This document shows positions 15,315 to 28,300 of a DNA stretch of 64,000 nucleotides, piece by piece. The DNA lies in assembly GCA_963693315.1 (NCBI GenBank), contig OY856188.1, positions 268,331,114 to 268,395,113 on the forward strand, in the 5' to 3' direction. Each line of letters starts with the position of its first letter. The stretch's first letter is position 1. Under the pieces are notes generated by a model. That model worked only from the letters and a program-made list of their open reading frames with translations. It was not told the DNA's origin and searched no databases. The position numbers and the translations under genes are program-made. This stretch comes from Diogma glabrata (lineage: Eukaryota; Arthropoda; Insecta; Diptera; Cylindrotomidae).

Positions 15315-16020
15315 GTTTTGGTAGAATTTAAAATTACAATTTTCTTGAAATGGTAGGCCTAAGAAGCCATCCATGGGGGCATCCCTTAACAGTGATGATG
15401 TTCCTAGGTCGCCTCTGTCCATTATGGACATCCGATCGAAGATCATTGGGTCTCCCTCTTCATTTCGAATAAGTTTTCTGGTGAAAAGGGAATGACTACT
15501 GCTGTGTTTGTACTTAGGTACAAACCAGTAGTACCATTCCTGGCTCAGAAGCTTCTTCAATGGAATGAAGAGGGGAACCAATTAATATTTTTTTCAGGGT
15601 CAGAAGCTTCACCTCATACAATTTCAACAATAGTCCCATTTGAATATAATTAGTTTTGCAATACAACAATGTCTATGGAGTTTAAGACTTGAAGTGTGGC
15701 GCTCGGGAGCGTTCTCCAAGAATGGCATTACTTCTAGTAATTTAATTTTAGTTTAGTTTTAGGTAGAGCAACCATGTCTGGGTCAGTAGAGTTTGGTCAT
15801 ATTCCATATCGTGACTGTCATGGTTGTTTCTTTTTGATTGGGGGAGAAGCCGTATTGTAGAATCTGGTCTTAGGGGCTAATCCTTTCGGTTCTCACATGC
15901 ATTTTTGGGGAGTGCTGTTTCATATTTGTTTCATATCTGGTTGTTTTTTTATGTCAACAAACGAATCTTAGACTTGGAAATCTCTTATCCCTTTGAACAA
16001 TAAATAAATAAATTTAATAA
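15315..16020 (+). mobile_element. Probable LINE 3' UTR ending in (AAAT)n
   Basis: This block has clearly higher G+C than its flanks and no conserved ORF on either strand. It ends ...CCTTTGAACAATAAATAAATAAATTT, the A-rich tail with a short repeat common to several LINE clades. The left edge touches the (TA)n tract. No coding motif survives, so the family is open. Confidence 0.4.
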
Positions 16021-17571
16021 ATAGAATAAGTTAATAAATAAATACTTTAAATAAATATATAGATTTTATTTCAAAACAAATAAATAAATCAATAAATGTG
16101 ATGATAAATATGCTGTAGATCCTTCTGATTTAATCTTGTAGTAATGATGATTTGTAATGGCGTTAATTTTTGTAAGTAGTCCACACTAGCCTATTTCATT
16201 ATATGTAATCGTTTTATGTACGCGTATTGATTATAATGTTTATTAAACAAAATATATGTATATTTATACAATCACTAATATTATTGCTAAACTTTATTTG
16301 TTTATTCTCCTAACAAGCACTTGAATGAGTTTTCATGATTTTATTTTAATCAAGTAAGTTAGTTGTTGCGCGCGAATGGCCGAATATAAAAAAGTGAAGT
16401 CTGTATATTATATTTTATTTTATTTTACTTGCCGCCAACCAAAAATGGAAAAAGAATTATCCATTGAACTAAATTAGATTCTGTGTTCGTTTTTCGAATT
16501 GATTAATTAGTCAATTAATTAATCGTTTGGGTGGCGTGAATATGATTAAGTAGCAGATTGTTCATGTCATGAGTATGGTCGTTAACTGATGGTGTGATCG
16601 TTTAAGTTTTGTAGTGATTAATTATTTAGATTTATATATATTTACACTACAAATACAATAAGTAAATAAATATTTTTTTTAAATAAATAAAATAAATATA
16701 TGTTTTTATTTTCAAATAAATAAATAAATAAAAATATATTTTTCCTTCGTTTTAAATAATAAAAAAATTAAAATAGTTTTTAGTAAATAAAATAAATATA
16801 AAATAAATAATTATTAAAGAAATTTAAAAAGAAAGAAAAATTGATAAATAATTTTAATACATATATGTATATTTTGTATAGAGCCATGTTTTCTGTTTCT
16901 GTTTCTTTTTTACGTGAATTCTCATATCGTCATTCAATAATAAATATTTTACATCATCAAAGCAATTATTGTAGCAAGTCGCGATTGGCGATTATCATAG
17001 TCCTTTCTTCTAGAATAAACAGCAGATAGTGATGTAAGTTCTATCATCACTATCTTCGTTTCTCCTAGTTTTGTAGCGACGGACTATTTTCATTTTTTAC
17101 TCTAAAAATAGTAATTTTCCAATTCATTAATAATTTTATCATTATTTTTTAATTGTGGTAAACATAGACGTTTTTCTGTACCACTGTACATTTAAACTTT
17201 TAAACATTTTTTTTGATGATTTAAATAAACTCAATTTCAATTTAAAATACAAGTTTTGTATAAATGATTGGTTGTATTAGTGAAAATTGCTGTTACATGA
17301 TGGAAAATGAAACATAAGAATTGAAAAACGTTAAAAAACGATCAAATTGTTTGGATCGAGTCAGTTAGTATAAATTTACGATCAGTATATAAAATTGAAT
17401 CAAACTGATAAGTGTTCAGAAAATTAATAAAATTAAACAAATGGCGATGAATCATTGTGATTATTTTGTATAAAATTAACAAAAATAGTTAATGAAATTA
17501 TTTTAAATAAAGTTCTTATTTACAATTTGAAAACTTTAAAATTTTGCAAGTTTAATTAAATAACAATAGTT
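16021..17571. other. AT-rich DNA with AAATA-rich low-complexity patches
   Basis: AAATAAATA-type patches occur at about 16000-16090 and 16650-16815. A diverged copy of the TTTGTARCGACGG motif lies near 17070. TATAAA-like strings near 17370-17395 could serve the downstream THAP ORF, but this is unproven. No other gene is recognised. Confidence 0.4.
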
Positions 17572-17871
17572 ATGGAATGTTGTATATGTAAATGTGTGAA
17601 CTCAAATCGTTACGAAAAGCATAATAGAAATAAAATAACAGGTCACAGATTTTCAACCGATACAAAATATTTAAATGCATGGCTAAAAACACTAAATTTA
17701 AAACATTGGAAACCGCAGAAACATGATGCAATTTGTTCGCAGCATTTTGAGGAAAATTGTTTAGATCGAAGTTCACCGTTAAGGATACGTCTTAAGAAAA
17801 CTGCAATACGTACTATTTTAGATCAAATGTTTGGGAAATTCGTTAATAAAGGGAGTTATCGCAGAAGATAA
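17572..17871 (+). CDS. THAP zinc-finger protein, short or frameshifted
   Basis: The 99-residue ORF is almost entirely one THAP DNA-binding domain: Cys3-x4-Cys8 at the N-terminus, the invariant Trp37 in NAWLKTLN, CSQH (Cys55-x2-His58) followed by F, a P in SSPL, and LKKTAIRTI in place of the AVPTIF box. THAP domains bind DNA through a zinc ion and occur both in host regulators and in P-element-like transposases. The ORF stops right after a basic GSYRRR. One base over, the sequence stays open as AEDKRRRKIKHEEDNIEEII, a plausible nuclear-localisation tail, so a 1-nt frameshift near 17860 is likely. No transposase core lies downstream. It may be a recently broken gene, a domesticated fragment or a first exon. 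Confidence 0.65.
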   Translation: MECCICKCVNSNRYEKHNRNKITGHRFSTDTKYLNAWLKTLNLKHWKPQKHDAICSQHFEENCLDRSSPLRIRLKKTAIRTILDQMFGKFVNKGSYRRR

Positions 17872-18174
17872 ACGAAGACGTAAAATAAAACATGAGGAAG
17901 ACAACATTGAAGAAATAATATAATGTAAGCTTTTTGAATTTTAATTTGTATAATTTTTGCTTTTATTTTTATAGAACTAATATATTATTCTGTTAGTTAA
18001 TTAAAAGATTTAATACATCAAAATTTTTTTGTGATTCATAATATAAGAGATTTCCAACTGTAATTAGTTTGTCGTAGATTCAGTTTTCATAAATTTTTAT
18101 GAGCTTTCCGGTGTAATGTAGTATAATTGGTAATTGTAGTATAATTATAATAGTAAATTAGCTGAATTAGACTA

Positions 18175-19275
18175 ATGCTTGAAATGTTAGTCTCCCCTGA
18201 GCGAGTTTAATGTATCTGGGCCAATCAAGTTCAGAGCAGTTACAGATAATGTGTTCCATGGTTTCTGTGTCCGAGTTGCAGAATCTACCAGGAAACAAGG
18301 CCTAATATGTGAAGGAGGTTTGTTATCTGTCACGAACCTCATGTTAATATCTTCAGAGACTCTTTCTCAAGATCGATTTTTTTAAGAGGGGTGACGGGGA
18401 TGTTGCATAGAATCTTTTTTGAGTGCAGCAGACTTTCCCACATACACCATAGTTGTTCATTTTGTTCCTGTTCCCAGCTTTGGATAACGCATTTTATCAA
18501 ACTCTTGTTTAATCTAAAGCACGGTTCTGGACCAATGAACTTTGTAGTGGCGCCCTCTACCCTATCAAGTCTCTTACTACATTTCCGTATACTCCTGTGT
18601 GACCGGATACCCACACAAGTGTAACGCGGCTATCTGCAATTTTTTGTAGATTCTGGTAGTATTCCCATACTAGCTTTGAATTGAAGCGTGTCGACTACAG
18701 AGCCAAAAGCGTTGCCTGACTATCAGAAACAATGTATATATCTGTGTTGCTGTATTCTCTTTCGACACACAGCATTGCACAGTAGTTGATGGCAAAGATT
18801 TTGGGCGTGAAGTACTGTTGCAGAGACACCAAATGCTAACGCCCATTTTGCTCTAGGACCAAATGCCCCTGCACCAGTGCCTTCATTGGATCCATATGTT
18901 TAACAGATACTAACATTGGATGGTAGTGTTTGTAGATAGCTCTCGATTCCTTCGCTGGCCTTTATTTTGACAATAAACCGTCTATCTAGATCAGTGATAT
19001 CTGGCATACAGTTCGATATGTAATAGATCTCCACTTCGTTCTGTAATTCCAGACCACTTAGGTTACCAGGTTTGAGCGTTTTGACTACCTGCAGTCTGTG
19101 AGCACTAGATGCTGCTACAGATCTGATGTATAGGTTCAATGGAGGAATTAGGAGAAGTACCTCCATTGCAGATGTTGGTGTGGTTCTGAAAGCACCTGTG
19201 GCACAGAGGAACACAAGTCTCTGTATTTTTGTGAGCACTCTCTCGGTGGCGCAGTTATATAGCGTGTCTGCCAAA
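18175..19275 (-). pseudogene. Decayed RNase H-bearing LINE (R1/LOA-like), 3' part
   Basis: Minus-strand order: LTKIQRLVFLCATGAFRTTP and EVLLLIPPLNLYIRSVAAS (18900-19274), the block after the reverse transcriptase; RNase H start GSNEGTGAGAFGPRAKWALA with VLHAQN (about 18770-18895); SDSQATLLAL; VWVSGHTGVYGN (about 18600); and a C-terminal CRFCNSDTETMEHIICNC zinc motif (about 18240-18290). These are in different frames, with at least three shifts and several stops, so it is dead. The RNase H domain and the Cys motif put it in the I/R1/LOA group. It is truncated in the reverse transcriptase at about 19275. Confidence 0.85.
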
Positions 19276-19279
19276 GGAT

Positions 19280-22035
19280 TTGAAAAATGGCACTTATAAA
19301 ATATTTGGGTTCGAATCCTAATCGTACCGAAACAAGTTTAAGAGAAAAATGAGTTTTCAAAAATTTAATGACCTAGGGGACCCTTGTGCCTTTGCACAAA
19401 ATATTTTTTCATAAATTAATAACATAAACCTTATTTGCAACGTCTAGTTCAAGCAAAGCATAAACTGAAACTGAAATGAAATTTAATAAAATAAAATTTA
19501 AAGAGATTCAAAGTTTGTTTCGTTTATTTGATTCGTCGTTTAATTTTTTAAAAATTTTTTGTTTTCTATCCTTTCCCTTCTGTATTCTCTTCTTTCCTAT
19601 GATATGGCTACGCTTTTTTGTAGCTTGTGTATTATATATATGATTTTTGGTTTCTGCAAGACTTCGATTCTTAAGAAAACTTTTTAAAAAAATGTAGTTT
19701 GTGTTTTTTTACGTTTTTATATTATAAAATAAAATTTATTTCAAGAAAGCATATAATAATAACATCCGCCAGATATATAGAAGAGAGAGAGAGAAAGAGG
19801 GAGAGGGAGTACCAGAATTTCAACTATAACATAAATTTTTGAAGCTGATTTATTACAGAAACTTAAGATTCCCCCGATTATTATAAAATTTTTCAAGTCA
19901 TTGCAGATATGTCTCAGACATTGAGAGACACTTTTCATTTTTATTACCATCATCTTTATAACGGTAGACATTTTTAGAAATAATCCAAATATTTGTTTAA
20001 AACCTTATTAATGGCAATCGATATTGATACCATTTGGCAGATCTATCGATAGGTGGCAAGCTTTTTTTTATTGTTACGCCACCTGAATTGCAGTGCGTTT
20101 ACCTGAATTGCAGTTACGCAAACTAGTTAAAAATATTTAAATAGTATTGATGCGTGATGACAATAGCCTGTTGAGTTTTATTTCCGTTTCAGGGTGAGAA
20201 AAATTATACATTCAATAATCGGTTAAATCGTTAAGACTACTGACATCCAAGAGGTAGAACCTATTTGTGTGTTCATTTTGACAAATGTGCACTTCAAACA
20301 CATATCACTGTTTATTCTAGTAAAAAAATTTAAAGTTATTCAGTTGTGAAAAAAATGTCATAACAAAGTAAATTTTCTATTCTTCCAAGACAAGAGGAGA
20401 GATTTCGTGGCCCTCATCATACCCTATTTTTATGCTAATAAATAAAACAATATTAAAGATAAATAATTTTACGATATATTAAAAACGGTAAAGTGAAAAT
20501 CATTATTAATTAATTTACTAGCAAATAAAACAGCCAATTTAATCTTTTACTTAAAATCAATATTAGAAGAGTAATTAAGATTCTTACGGCTTAAAGTATT
20601 TCTTCTTCTTATAATTCTTCTGTTACAAAATTATAATAGAAAATTAAAATAAATTCAAATTACAAATTGAAACATATATTTATATTCTCATATTTATTGT
20701 TACCACCCATTACTCTATCTATACATATTCGTCTAACCACCCCAATACATTTTCCATTGTAAAATGGTAAAAAGTTTTTCATTCTTTAACTTTTGTTGTT
20801 GCTGTTGTTTTTCTTATATTATAAATTATTGATGTGTCAAGTTGATTTAATGTTATTTTAAAACTGTTTCTATTTGTATTATCATTAAGGAATTATAAAT
20901 TATTACTCTTTTACTTATATAAAAATTGAAATTAGAAATTAAAAGTATTTTACATTAATTGAAAGAAAAACATGGAACAAAAACTAAATTTAGGTTATTA
21001 ATTAATCAAAAAAAAAAAACGAAATGATTTATACATTAACTTTTTTGAAACGAAGCAAATTATGTTGTGATATTTTTTTAAAAAAAGATTTCAATTATTT
21101 TTAGAATTTTAAGTTTTCGTGGTGGAAGATTATGTATCTTATAGTTATTGGTTTAATATACTGATAAAACTGAGGGTATAATAAACGAAACGAAAGGTGG
21201 TTTAGTAAAAGTGATGGATTTCGATAAGTTGAGACATCAAAACTGCCAAACAAAACCTAACTGTTATTAAAACATGTTCGTAGAGTAAGTAAAATAAGAC
21301 AAAAATGGCACTTAAATTAAAGTAAAAAAAAATTGTGATGCTAAGTCGATCTGTCGCGAACGTATCTTTATTGATTTTTGCGATGTTGTTGGTAAGGGTT
21401 AGGTTACTTTTCTGACAGTTCAAAAAAAAGTTAACACATGTTATTCATTCTCGTGTGGCGATAAAAAAGGTTCCCCAAGTTTTTTGAACATGTTTTCATT
21501 TCATTTTTATAATATTTTCAAATAATATAAAATATGTAATCTGAAAAGTTATAGATGAATAAGTATTTGTACAAACAAAATTTCAATTAAAATTAAAGTG
21601 TATTGTTGCTATGTTCGAAGCGTAGTTTTCTTTAATTGTACAATCACCTGAACCAGTAGATTTGATAGAGGAACTTTATGAAGTGAAGCTTGATATAATC
21701 ACATTTTACATGCTACAAGTAGGAAATTAAAATAGTCATAGCCATAGTCAGTCATAGTAAATAATCATCAACACTGCTCTGATCTACGCCACATTACTTT
21801 ACACGGTACTGCTCTACACTGCACAGCTATATAGTACTCTACACTATAGCACAACACAAACTATGTTTGGTGACCCGCGACAACTAAACACAAGTGCAGG
21901 TTGCAAATTTACTTTACATTTATTTTGAATTATTTTTATACTAAATATGTCACACTATATTTTTTTATAAATAAATTTGAGCAATTTTATATTTATATTT
22001 TGTTCTTTTAGCAACTTTGGTTACATGTTTAGTTT
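19280..22035. other. AT-rich intergenic DNA, no gene recognised
   Basis: Contains a (GA)n-type purine run at 19783-19810, a short direct repeat of ACCTGAATTGCAGT near 20085-20120, and a CTACACTGCAC-type low-complexity patch near 21780-21860. No open frame shows a recognisable domain. Confidence 0.5.
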
Positions 22036-22040
22036 TTTTA

Positions 22041-22745
22041 AATTTTTTTTTTTTTTTTTTATTCAAAGTTAGGCATGTTTAGTGTTAATTATAATAAATT
22101 ATAAATTAACGTCTCTGAATATCCGAAGATACCATGCCAACTAGGGATAAGAATGGAATGCAAATTAAGATTCTCTGAGAAATTTATGAACGTTAACTTT
22201 AAAGCCTTGAGGATTAAATTCATCAGGGAAAACCCAGGAAGGTAAGGCATTCCAAAGATGAGAGACTCTGTTGAAAAAGTCACGTTGAAAGGCTACAGTT
22301 CTACACCTAATTATTTGAACTGTAAAGGGATGCGCTGCTACGTTTGCTCTGGTGTGACGCGAAAGGTTTGCTGATTTAGTTAAAATCGATTTGATTTCTT
22401 CAGAAGCTCGTTCATCCATAATATATTTATAAAATATAGTCAAATCAGCAACATTTCTTCTGTGCTGCAAGGAATCAAGACCGTTAGTAAGACTTGGGTT
22501 ACCAATGAGTTTAATAGCTCTACGCTGTACAGAATCAAGGCAGTTGAGACTACTCAAGTAAGCTCCACCCCATATGTGAGAACAGTATTCCATGCAGGGA
22601 CGTATAAAAGATTTATAAACTAAAAGAAGTTGTTCGCTATCGAAAAACTTACGACATCGCCCCAAAAATCCTAACTTTTGAACAGCATTCTTAGCCAGAT
22701 TAAAAATATGTGAATTCCACTTCATATTATTTTCAATCTCAATAA
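22041..22745 (-). mobile_element. 5'-truncated Jockey-clade LINE, 3' end
   Basis: A clean minus-strand frame (about 22165-22740) reads MKWNSHIFNLAKNAVQKLGF, SFIRPCMEYCSHIWGG, LDSVQRRAIKLIGNPSL and ends in HLWNALPSWVFPDEFNPQGF...LRES. This is the C-terminal part of a Jockey polymerase after the reverse transcriptase. The 3' UTR has GGTATCTTCGGATATTCAGA and AAACATGCCTAACTTTGAAT and then poly(A), seen as a T-run near 22043-22062. The frame is undamaged, so it is a fairly young truncated insertion. The related but older copy is at 58515-61640. Confidence 0.9.
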
Positions 22746-22869
22746 CAAAAATAATAAAAAAATAATAATTTTCAATTACAAATAACAATAATTTGTAATT
22801 GTTAGTACATATTTTAAATTTTAACAAATAATTTTGTATAATATATAAATTTTTGAACTGTTGGTTTGT

Positions 22870-25835
22870 TTCGGGGTTATAGCTATCGCAGGATCCGCAA
22901 TTATTATTGCGACACACAACCCGGATTTTATTTTGTTCACTGCGACTACTTTCTACCTAGTTGTCATAATAGCCTGGCTATTCTGCTTTGGATGCAAATT
23001 CCCGGTGGTGTCTGTTCGGTGGATAGACCCGGTTCGGTGGATAGACCCGGGTCTATCCACCGAACTTGAAAATGATCAAGCTGCCTAATACCTTCACGGT
23101 AACCGATCAGCTTGATAAGAAATTTGACACTCGGATGCAGCTCTATCAAACATCTGCTCCTCCACCTCAAAACCGCCACATTTAAGTTCGGTTGACATAC
23201 TTCCTTCAGACTCCGGCCTCCTCCTCCCCCCCCCCCCAAGGTCTGGGCTCTGCAATATCAAAAATGGCAGAACCAACACACATGTTGCTGAATGCCTTGA
23301 AACAAAATCATACTCGACCTTCGTTCGTAGTCAGTGTATATCCAGGGATCGAAACGACTACAAATGTTCGGCATAATTGCACTAATCACCCTAACTAATC
23401 TCTCACACAACCGCAATTCAAGTTGCGCACCGAAATGTTCAATGGTATATGGTATTACCATCACACTTACGCACGCAAATGCAACCCCGAATGTAAATAT
23501 AAAAAAACAAGGTGACATGTGATGATAGCTTCTCCAAAGTCCGTCTTTTGATATTTGATATCAACTCCCGTCGACAATTATTGGTTAGCACTTATGGTAA
23601 CAAAACTCTAATTTTTAACATTGGTCTCAGACGTGTCACATGTGTTCTGTCAGACCTTTGTTATCGCCAAAGTTACAATCCCACTCATTGGAGCTGATTT
23701 CTTGAACAAGTATGGTCTCCTATTGGCGTTAAAAATCAACGCCCCATTGATCCACTAACATCCTTGTTCACTCTCGCCAAAATCTCCACTTCTATAACGC
23801 TCTCGGTTGATATCAAAATTCGAGATATATCAATACTACCCATAACCTGGCTAAACCAGTTAGACACAACGTGAGTCACGTTGTTGTGCCCTATGGTCCT
23901 TCCGTCACTTGGAAGTACGGACGACTAGCTTCTGACAAACTAGCCATCGCAAAGGCGGAACTGGATTTAGTATTATCTCAAGGCATTTGCCAACCGTCTA
24001 ACAGTTCTTGGTCCTCTTCTTTTCATCTCGTTAAAAAAAGAAGAATGGCGACTGGAGACTTTGCGGTGACTAGCGCTCTCTTAAAAACGTCACTACTCCT
24101 GATAAATATCCGATTCCCCATTTACAAGATTTTTGCATAAACCACACCACATTGATGCAGATTTTTCTCCACAATAGATCTCGTTCGCGCGTATCACCAG
24201 ATTCCTATTGAGGAGCGCGATATTGCATAAACTTGAATTTCAACTCCATTCGGACTCTTCGAATTTGTTCGAATGACTTTTGGGTTGTGAAACGCTGCGC
24301 AATCCTAAATTTCTGTTTCATCCACATATATGACCTCCTCATTGCTTCTTGAGGAACTGAATTTTGAGGAACGCATCAAACATCTTAGGACTGTTTTCGA
24401 GAATCTTTCTGACGCATTATCAACGTTGAAACATGCAACTGTCCTAAAACTAACGTTGAATTTCTCGGGCATTCGTTTGATTCAACTGGAATCAAATCAA
24501 ATCTCGAACATATCGATTTTTCCGCCAATTTATACCTTACGCTGGTGGCAATCAAGCCATTCTCAACTATTTTCTTAAAGGTGCCGAAAATGATGACAAA
24601 CTTGTTATTCAATGGTCTGAAGACGCCATTTAAGCATTCGACTTATGCAAGCGCCAACTCAGTGTTGCAACACGCTTCCGACAAGGCACTTGACGCCGTT
24701 GTCAAACAAAAATTAGCGATTGTAGGACACCACTTAGTCACAATAGAAATATAGCGCTTATGATTACGAACCCTAAGCAGCATAATCTGTAATCAAATAT
24801 TTTCGGTATCTCCTTTAAGGTAGAACTTTCATACTCTTTACCGATCATAAACCTCTCATAAGCGATTTATCGCAGAACCTTGCCAAAACAAGTCCTCGCT
24901 AATTCAAACACTTAGATTTTATCAGTCAATTCACGACTGTTATTTGTCTCATTTCTGGTATTGATAGTGTAGTTGCGGACACACTTTATGGTGTTGAAAA
25001 ATATCAATACCAGAAAACATTAACAACGGCAAAAATTCTGACGTTTAGTTCAACGATCAATTTCGATCCTTTCCACTATCGTTTGGCAGTTCTAGTGCCA
25101 AAACTATTATGTGTGGTACCTCTTCTGGTAATTTATTCCAACCTTTTATTCCAAAGTAATTTTGTCAATCTGTTTTCGATAGCTTCCACTATTTATTCAA
25201 AGTTCTGTCAAACTACTTACTGAAAAAGTCATTTGACCATCCATTAAGAAGGATGTACGAAAAATACAGAGCTGCCTGGCGTGCCAAAAGTCTCTCGTCA
25301 TAATCAATCTGATTTAGGTAGTTCTTTTCAGAGGATTTTCCAAAATTCATATGAACATTATTGGTCCGGTATACTCGCTGGCCTGAAGCCATTCCTATCT
25401 CAGATATCAGATCTAAAACAGTGGCATTAGCTCTCTACTCCTATTGGATTGCTCGTTTCGGAGTACCATTAGTAATCGTTACTGATCAGGGCTCCTAATT
25501 CGAATCAAATCTTTGTCAAAATTTATCGGTTTCGAACGTAAACGCATTACAAATTATAATCTGAAATGTAACCGACAAATCAAACGTTGGCACCGAACAC
25601 TAAAAGCCACGATAATGGCCTACGACAGAACAGACTGGATACGAATATAACCGTGGATACTACTCGGTATACGAACCACTTTCAGTGAAGACTTCCAATC
25701 TGCTTTGGCTGAGCTCGTATATGGTACGAACATCCGTCTCTGGAGAATGCTTTAGCCAAAATTTTAACTCTCCTCCTCAACGAAAATCAGACGTTTCACA
25801 ATTGAAACAACATTTTGATATAACTTTCGATATTT
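22870..25835 (+). pseudogene. Decayed Ty3/Gypsy retrotransposon gag-pol
   Basis: Domains follow the Gypsy order on +, broken by many stops and shifts. Gag end: WYYHHTYARKCNPECKYKK (about 23452-23510). Protease region: TFVIAKVTIPLIGADFLNKY (about 23655-23715). Reverse transcriptase: VPYGPSVTWKYGRLASDKLA, QGICQPSNSSWSSSFHLVKK (23880-24030), then a TIDLVRAYHQIPIEERDIA block and TPFGLFEF (24170-24265). RNase H region: NDDKLVIQWSEDAI (about 24590-24630). Integrase: RWPEAIPISDI, IARFGVPLVIVTDQGS (about 25375-25500) and the LQSALAELVYGT-like block (about 25700-25720). No LTR was found on either side, and the YxDD box is lost. It is an old, dead copy. Confidence 0.85.
23014..23065. repeat. 34-bp perfect palindrome preceded by direct repeat
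   Basis: 23032-23065 is its own exact reverse complement, with half-site GTTCGGTGGATAGACCC. The first 18 bases of the palindrome also occur as a direct repeat immediately before it (23014-23031), so three copies of the half-site lie within 52 bp. It sits inside Gypsy-related DNA. Confidence 0.9.
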
Positions 25836-25839
25836 TCAA

Positions 25840-27560
25840 TATTTTTGTTTTTTAATGTTCAAAAATAAGGTGGGAGGGACAAAAAAAAAATACAAATATG
25901 TTTTTAGTAGGCGTGGACAAACATATTTTATATCTGTAGAAATTTGAGTTGATAGCATTTATATGTATTTTGTGAGAAAATCGATTATATAGAATTTGGG
26001 ACGGACACAGGTGGCGTAATAAGGGATCCGTTTTTAATTTTTTACAGTAGAAAGCCCTTAAAACTGTTATTGTTAAAGTTATATAAAATTTTTATCTTTG
26101 AAAATATCAGCATCAAATTAAACGATTTGTGTTATGAGTTTGATCTTTAACTTTTAATCGTATGAAGCTGGTAAGTTTAGGGAACAATTATTTTTTTTAA
26201 AAAAATTAATTGAATTTACAAACCTATCTCTGCATCTTTTTCCAATTATGGTAAAATATATTACTACGGTTTGGAAAACTTAAGTATTGCATTCACGAGC
26301 CAAAAGCGAAATTCCTACCCCCATTTCTCGACGTTTTAGAACCTACTGATTGTAAAAAGGCCTGCCAGCCGCCCCTATTTTGAAAAAGGTTTCAATTTTT
26401 GGTTATGTAATATTTTTTGGAATATTTTTGGAATTTTTGGTTTTGTATTCCATCTAACCATAACATGGAGCATTACTTTGATTTAAAAAGCCGGTTAATT
26501 GTATTCCGCTGGTTTGAGCGCAAGCATCTTAACGTTGATTTTACTTTGTCTAGGACACTGCTAGCAAAACAATCTCCTCTTAAAAAATACTACAGGAGCA
26601 AGAAAACAAGAACAATATAATAATCGTTCATGTAATGTTGTTTTGATTCATTTACAACACAAAAAATTCTACTCAACAATTTCACTGAAGACCTAAGATT
26701 GATGATTTGTTACATGCATTGCACGGACGCAACATGTTTACAAAAATTGATTTGTCATAAACTTACAACTAATTACTTTTGAATTAAGCGACAAGTTAGC
26801 TGTTGCCTTAATCTACGCATAAAGTAATGATTACTGGAGTTTAGTCAGCCATTACTAGAGTTGGGCATTTCCCGAGAAAATCTCAATGTCAAGGTTTGAG
26901 ATTTTTCGAAACATTAATATTTCAGCTCTCGAGATTTGGAATTTTCCGAAAAAAAATCTAGGGAATTCGCGAAATATTGAGAAAATTTAAAAAGGATATA
27001 GAGAAATTGCCCTAATTTTGAGTCGATGTTGGCTTAATTTTGTTAAGTCAGAATCAAACACTACTAGATCTGCTAGCTGTTTGTAGAAAAATGAAAAACC
27101 AGGTTCTTTTTAAGGACACTTAAAAGATCCAACTGTTCGTTTAATCAAAAACAGTGATTATTGATCTGCTTTCATTAACTCAATTAACAATATTATTGGA
27201 TCAATAAACAATTTATTAATGTTACGAATGATTTCATTTTATTAATAAAATGTTTATTGATCCAATGAAAGGTAGTTTATTAATTGCTGTTTATTAAAAC
27301 AACGAACAATTTTATTGAATTTTGGGGATTTTTTTTCAATGGACTCGTCGCATTTTACATCACGCAAGTCATTGGGCCTTAAAACCAATGAACTTGAAGC
27401 TATTCCTCTTGTAAGGAGCTGGATCGAGCGGGTGTCTGTCTTGGATCAAAAGGATCGCTATATAAATGTGTAAAAAAGATTTTCCGAGAACCCTTACACC
27501 CTCACGCTGAAAAAAAATTATTCGTTGAAAAGACCGGGATATATAAACATGCATACAAGA
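25840..27560. other. Mixed repeat debris; short Gypsy RT scrap at 26692-26757
   Basis: At 26692-26757 one + frame reads IDDLLHALHGRNMFTKIDL, the start of the reverse transcriptase of a Gypsy-type element, but it has no companions and ends in a stop. The rest is AT-rich. An inverted TTATTGGATCAATAAACA / TGTTTATTGATCCAATGA pair lies at about 27134-27270. No gene is recognised. Confidence 0.5.
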
Positions 27561-28300
27561 AAAAATACAACAGCAACATACAACAATATTTCTCTCATTG
27601 CCGTGGATATACCCACTGAATCTAAGACCGTCGACGAGAAAAATACTTTCTACATAGCAATATAGAAAGGGTTATGAAACAAACACCAGTACGTGACTTC
27701 ATTATGGTTCTCGGTGACTTTAATTGGCAAGTTTAAAGATATCTCTTAGGGAAATGTGGTGGGTCGCAACAGCAATCAAACTGCAATCAACTCGAAATTA
27801 GTAACAGCACGCTTTTTCACTAGTGTTCTAGATATGCAATCTCTGGTCTTTAGAGGTGCATAATTTGGAGGTCACCACTTCTTTGTATGTGCCAAAATAA
27901 GGTTCCATTTTCCAAACCCAGACATTTCAAAATTCAATCAACGGAAACGATTTAACATATTATTACTAGAGAATGTTAGATCTTAAAAGGGATATCAAAA
28001 CCACGTCAATACGTCATGATATTCCAGAAAACTACTCCTAGAATCCCCAGATGGATAAAGAAAGTCTTGAGGGTATCCAAAACAAAAGAGATTGCGATCT
28101 GAAATGTCTACAAGTACGCAACACCAGGTCCACAAAAGAGAAGTACAATCTGGCAAGACAAGTCGTTACAAAGCTATGTAGACGAATGATGAGAGAATAG
28201 GGAGCTACAAGTAGAACCTAAAAAATATTGTGATTTCTGGGCCACTTATTTTGAGAATCTTCTTAATATAAGTAAACAACAGCTAGTCGAACGACGAGTA
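27560..28300 (+). pseudogene. Decayed LINE endonuclease domain
   Basis: Short frames carry the order of an apurinic-type LINE endonuclease: AVDIPTESKTVDEKNTFY, then RDFIMVLGDFNWQV (the GDFN box, about 27695-27735), then SLVFRGAxFGGHHFFVCAKI, a degraded version of the DxxSDHxLV end of the domain (about 27840-27900). Shifts and stops are frequent. The reverse transcriptase is absent. RTE/CR1-like elements have this wording, but the clade is uncertain. Confidence 0.55.

Noticed and set aside
22861..23088. 75-residue hydrophobic ORF (AIAGSAIIIATHNPDFILFT) as a membrane protein
   Set aside because: It lies on the leading edge of Gypsy-related DNA, has no homologue I recognise and runs into the palindrome.
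26857..26885. TAGAGTTGGGCATTTCCCGAG as a hAT terminal repeat
   Set aside because: The wording resembles hAT ends, but no matching inverted end or transposase was found nearby.
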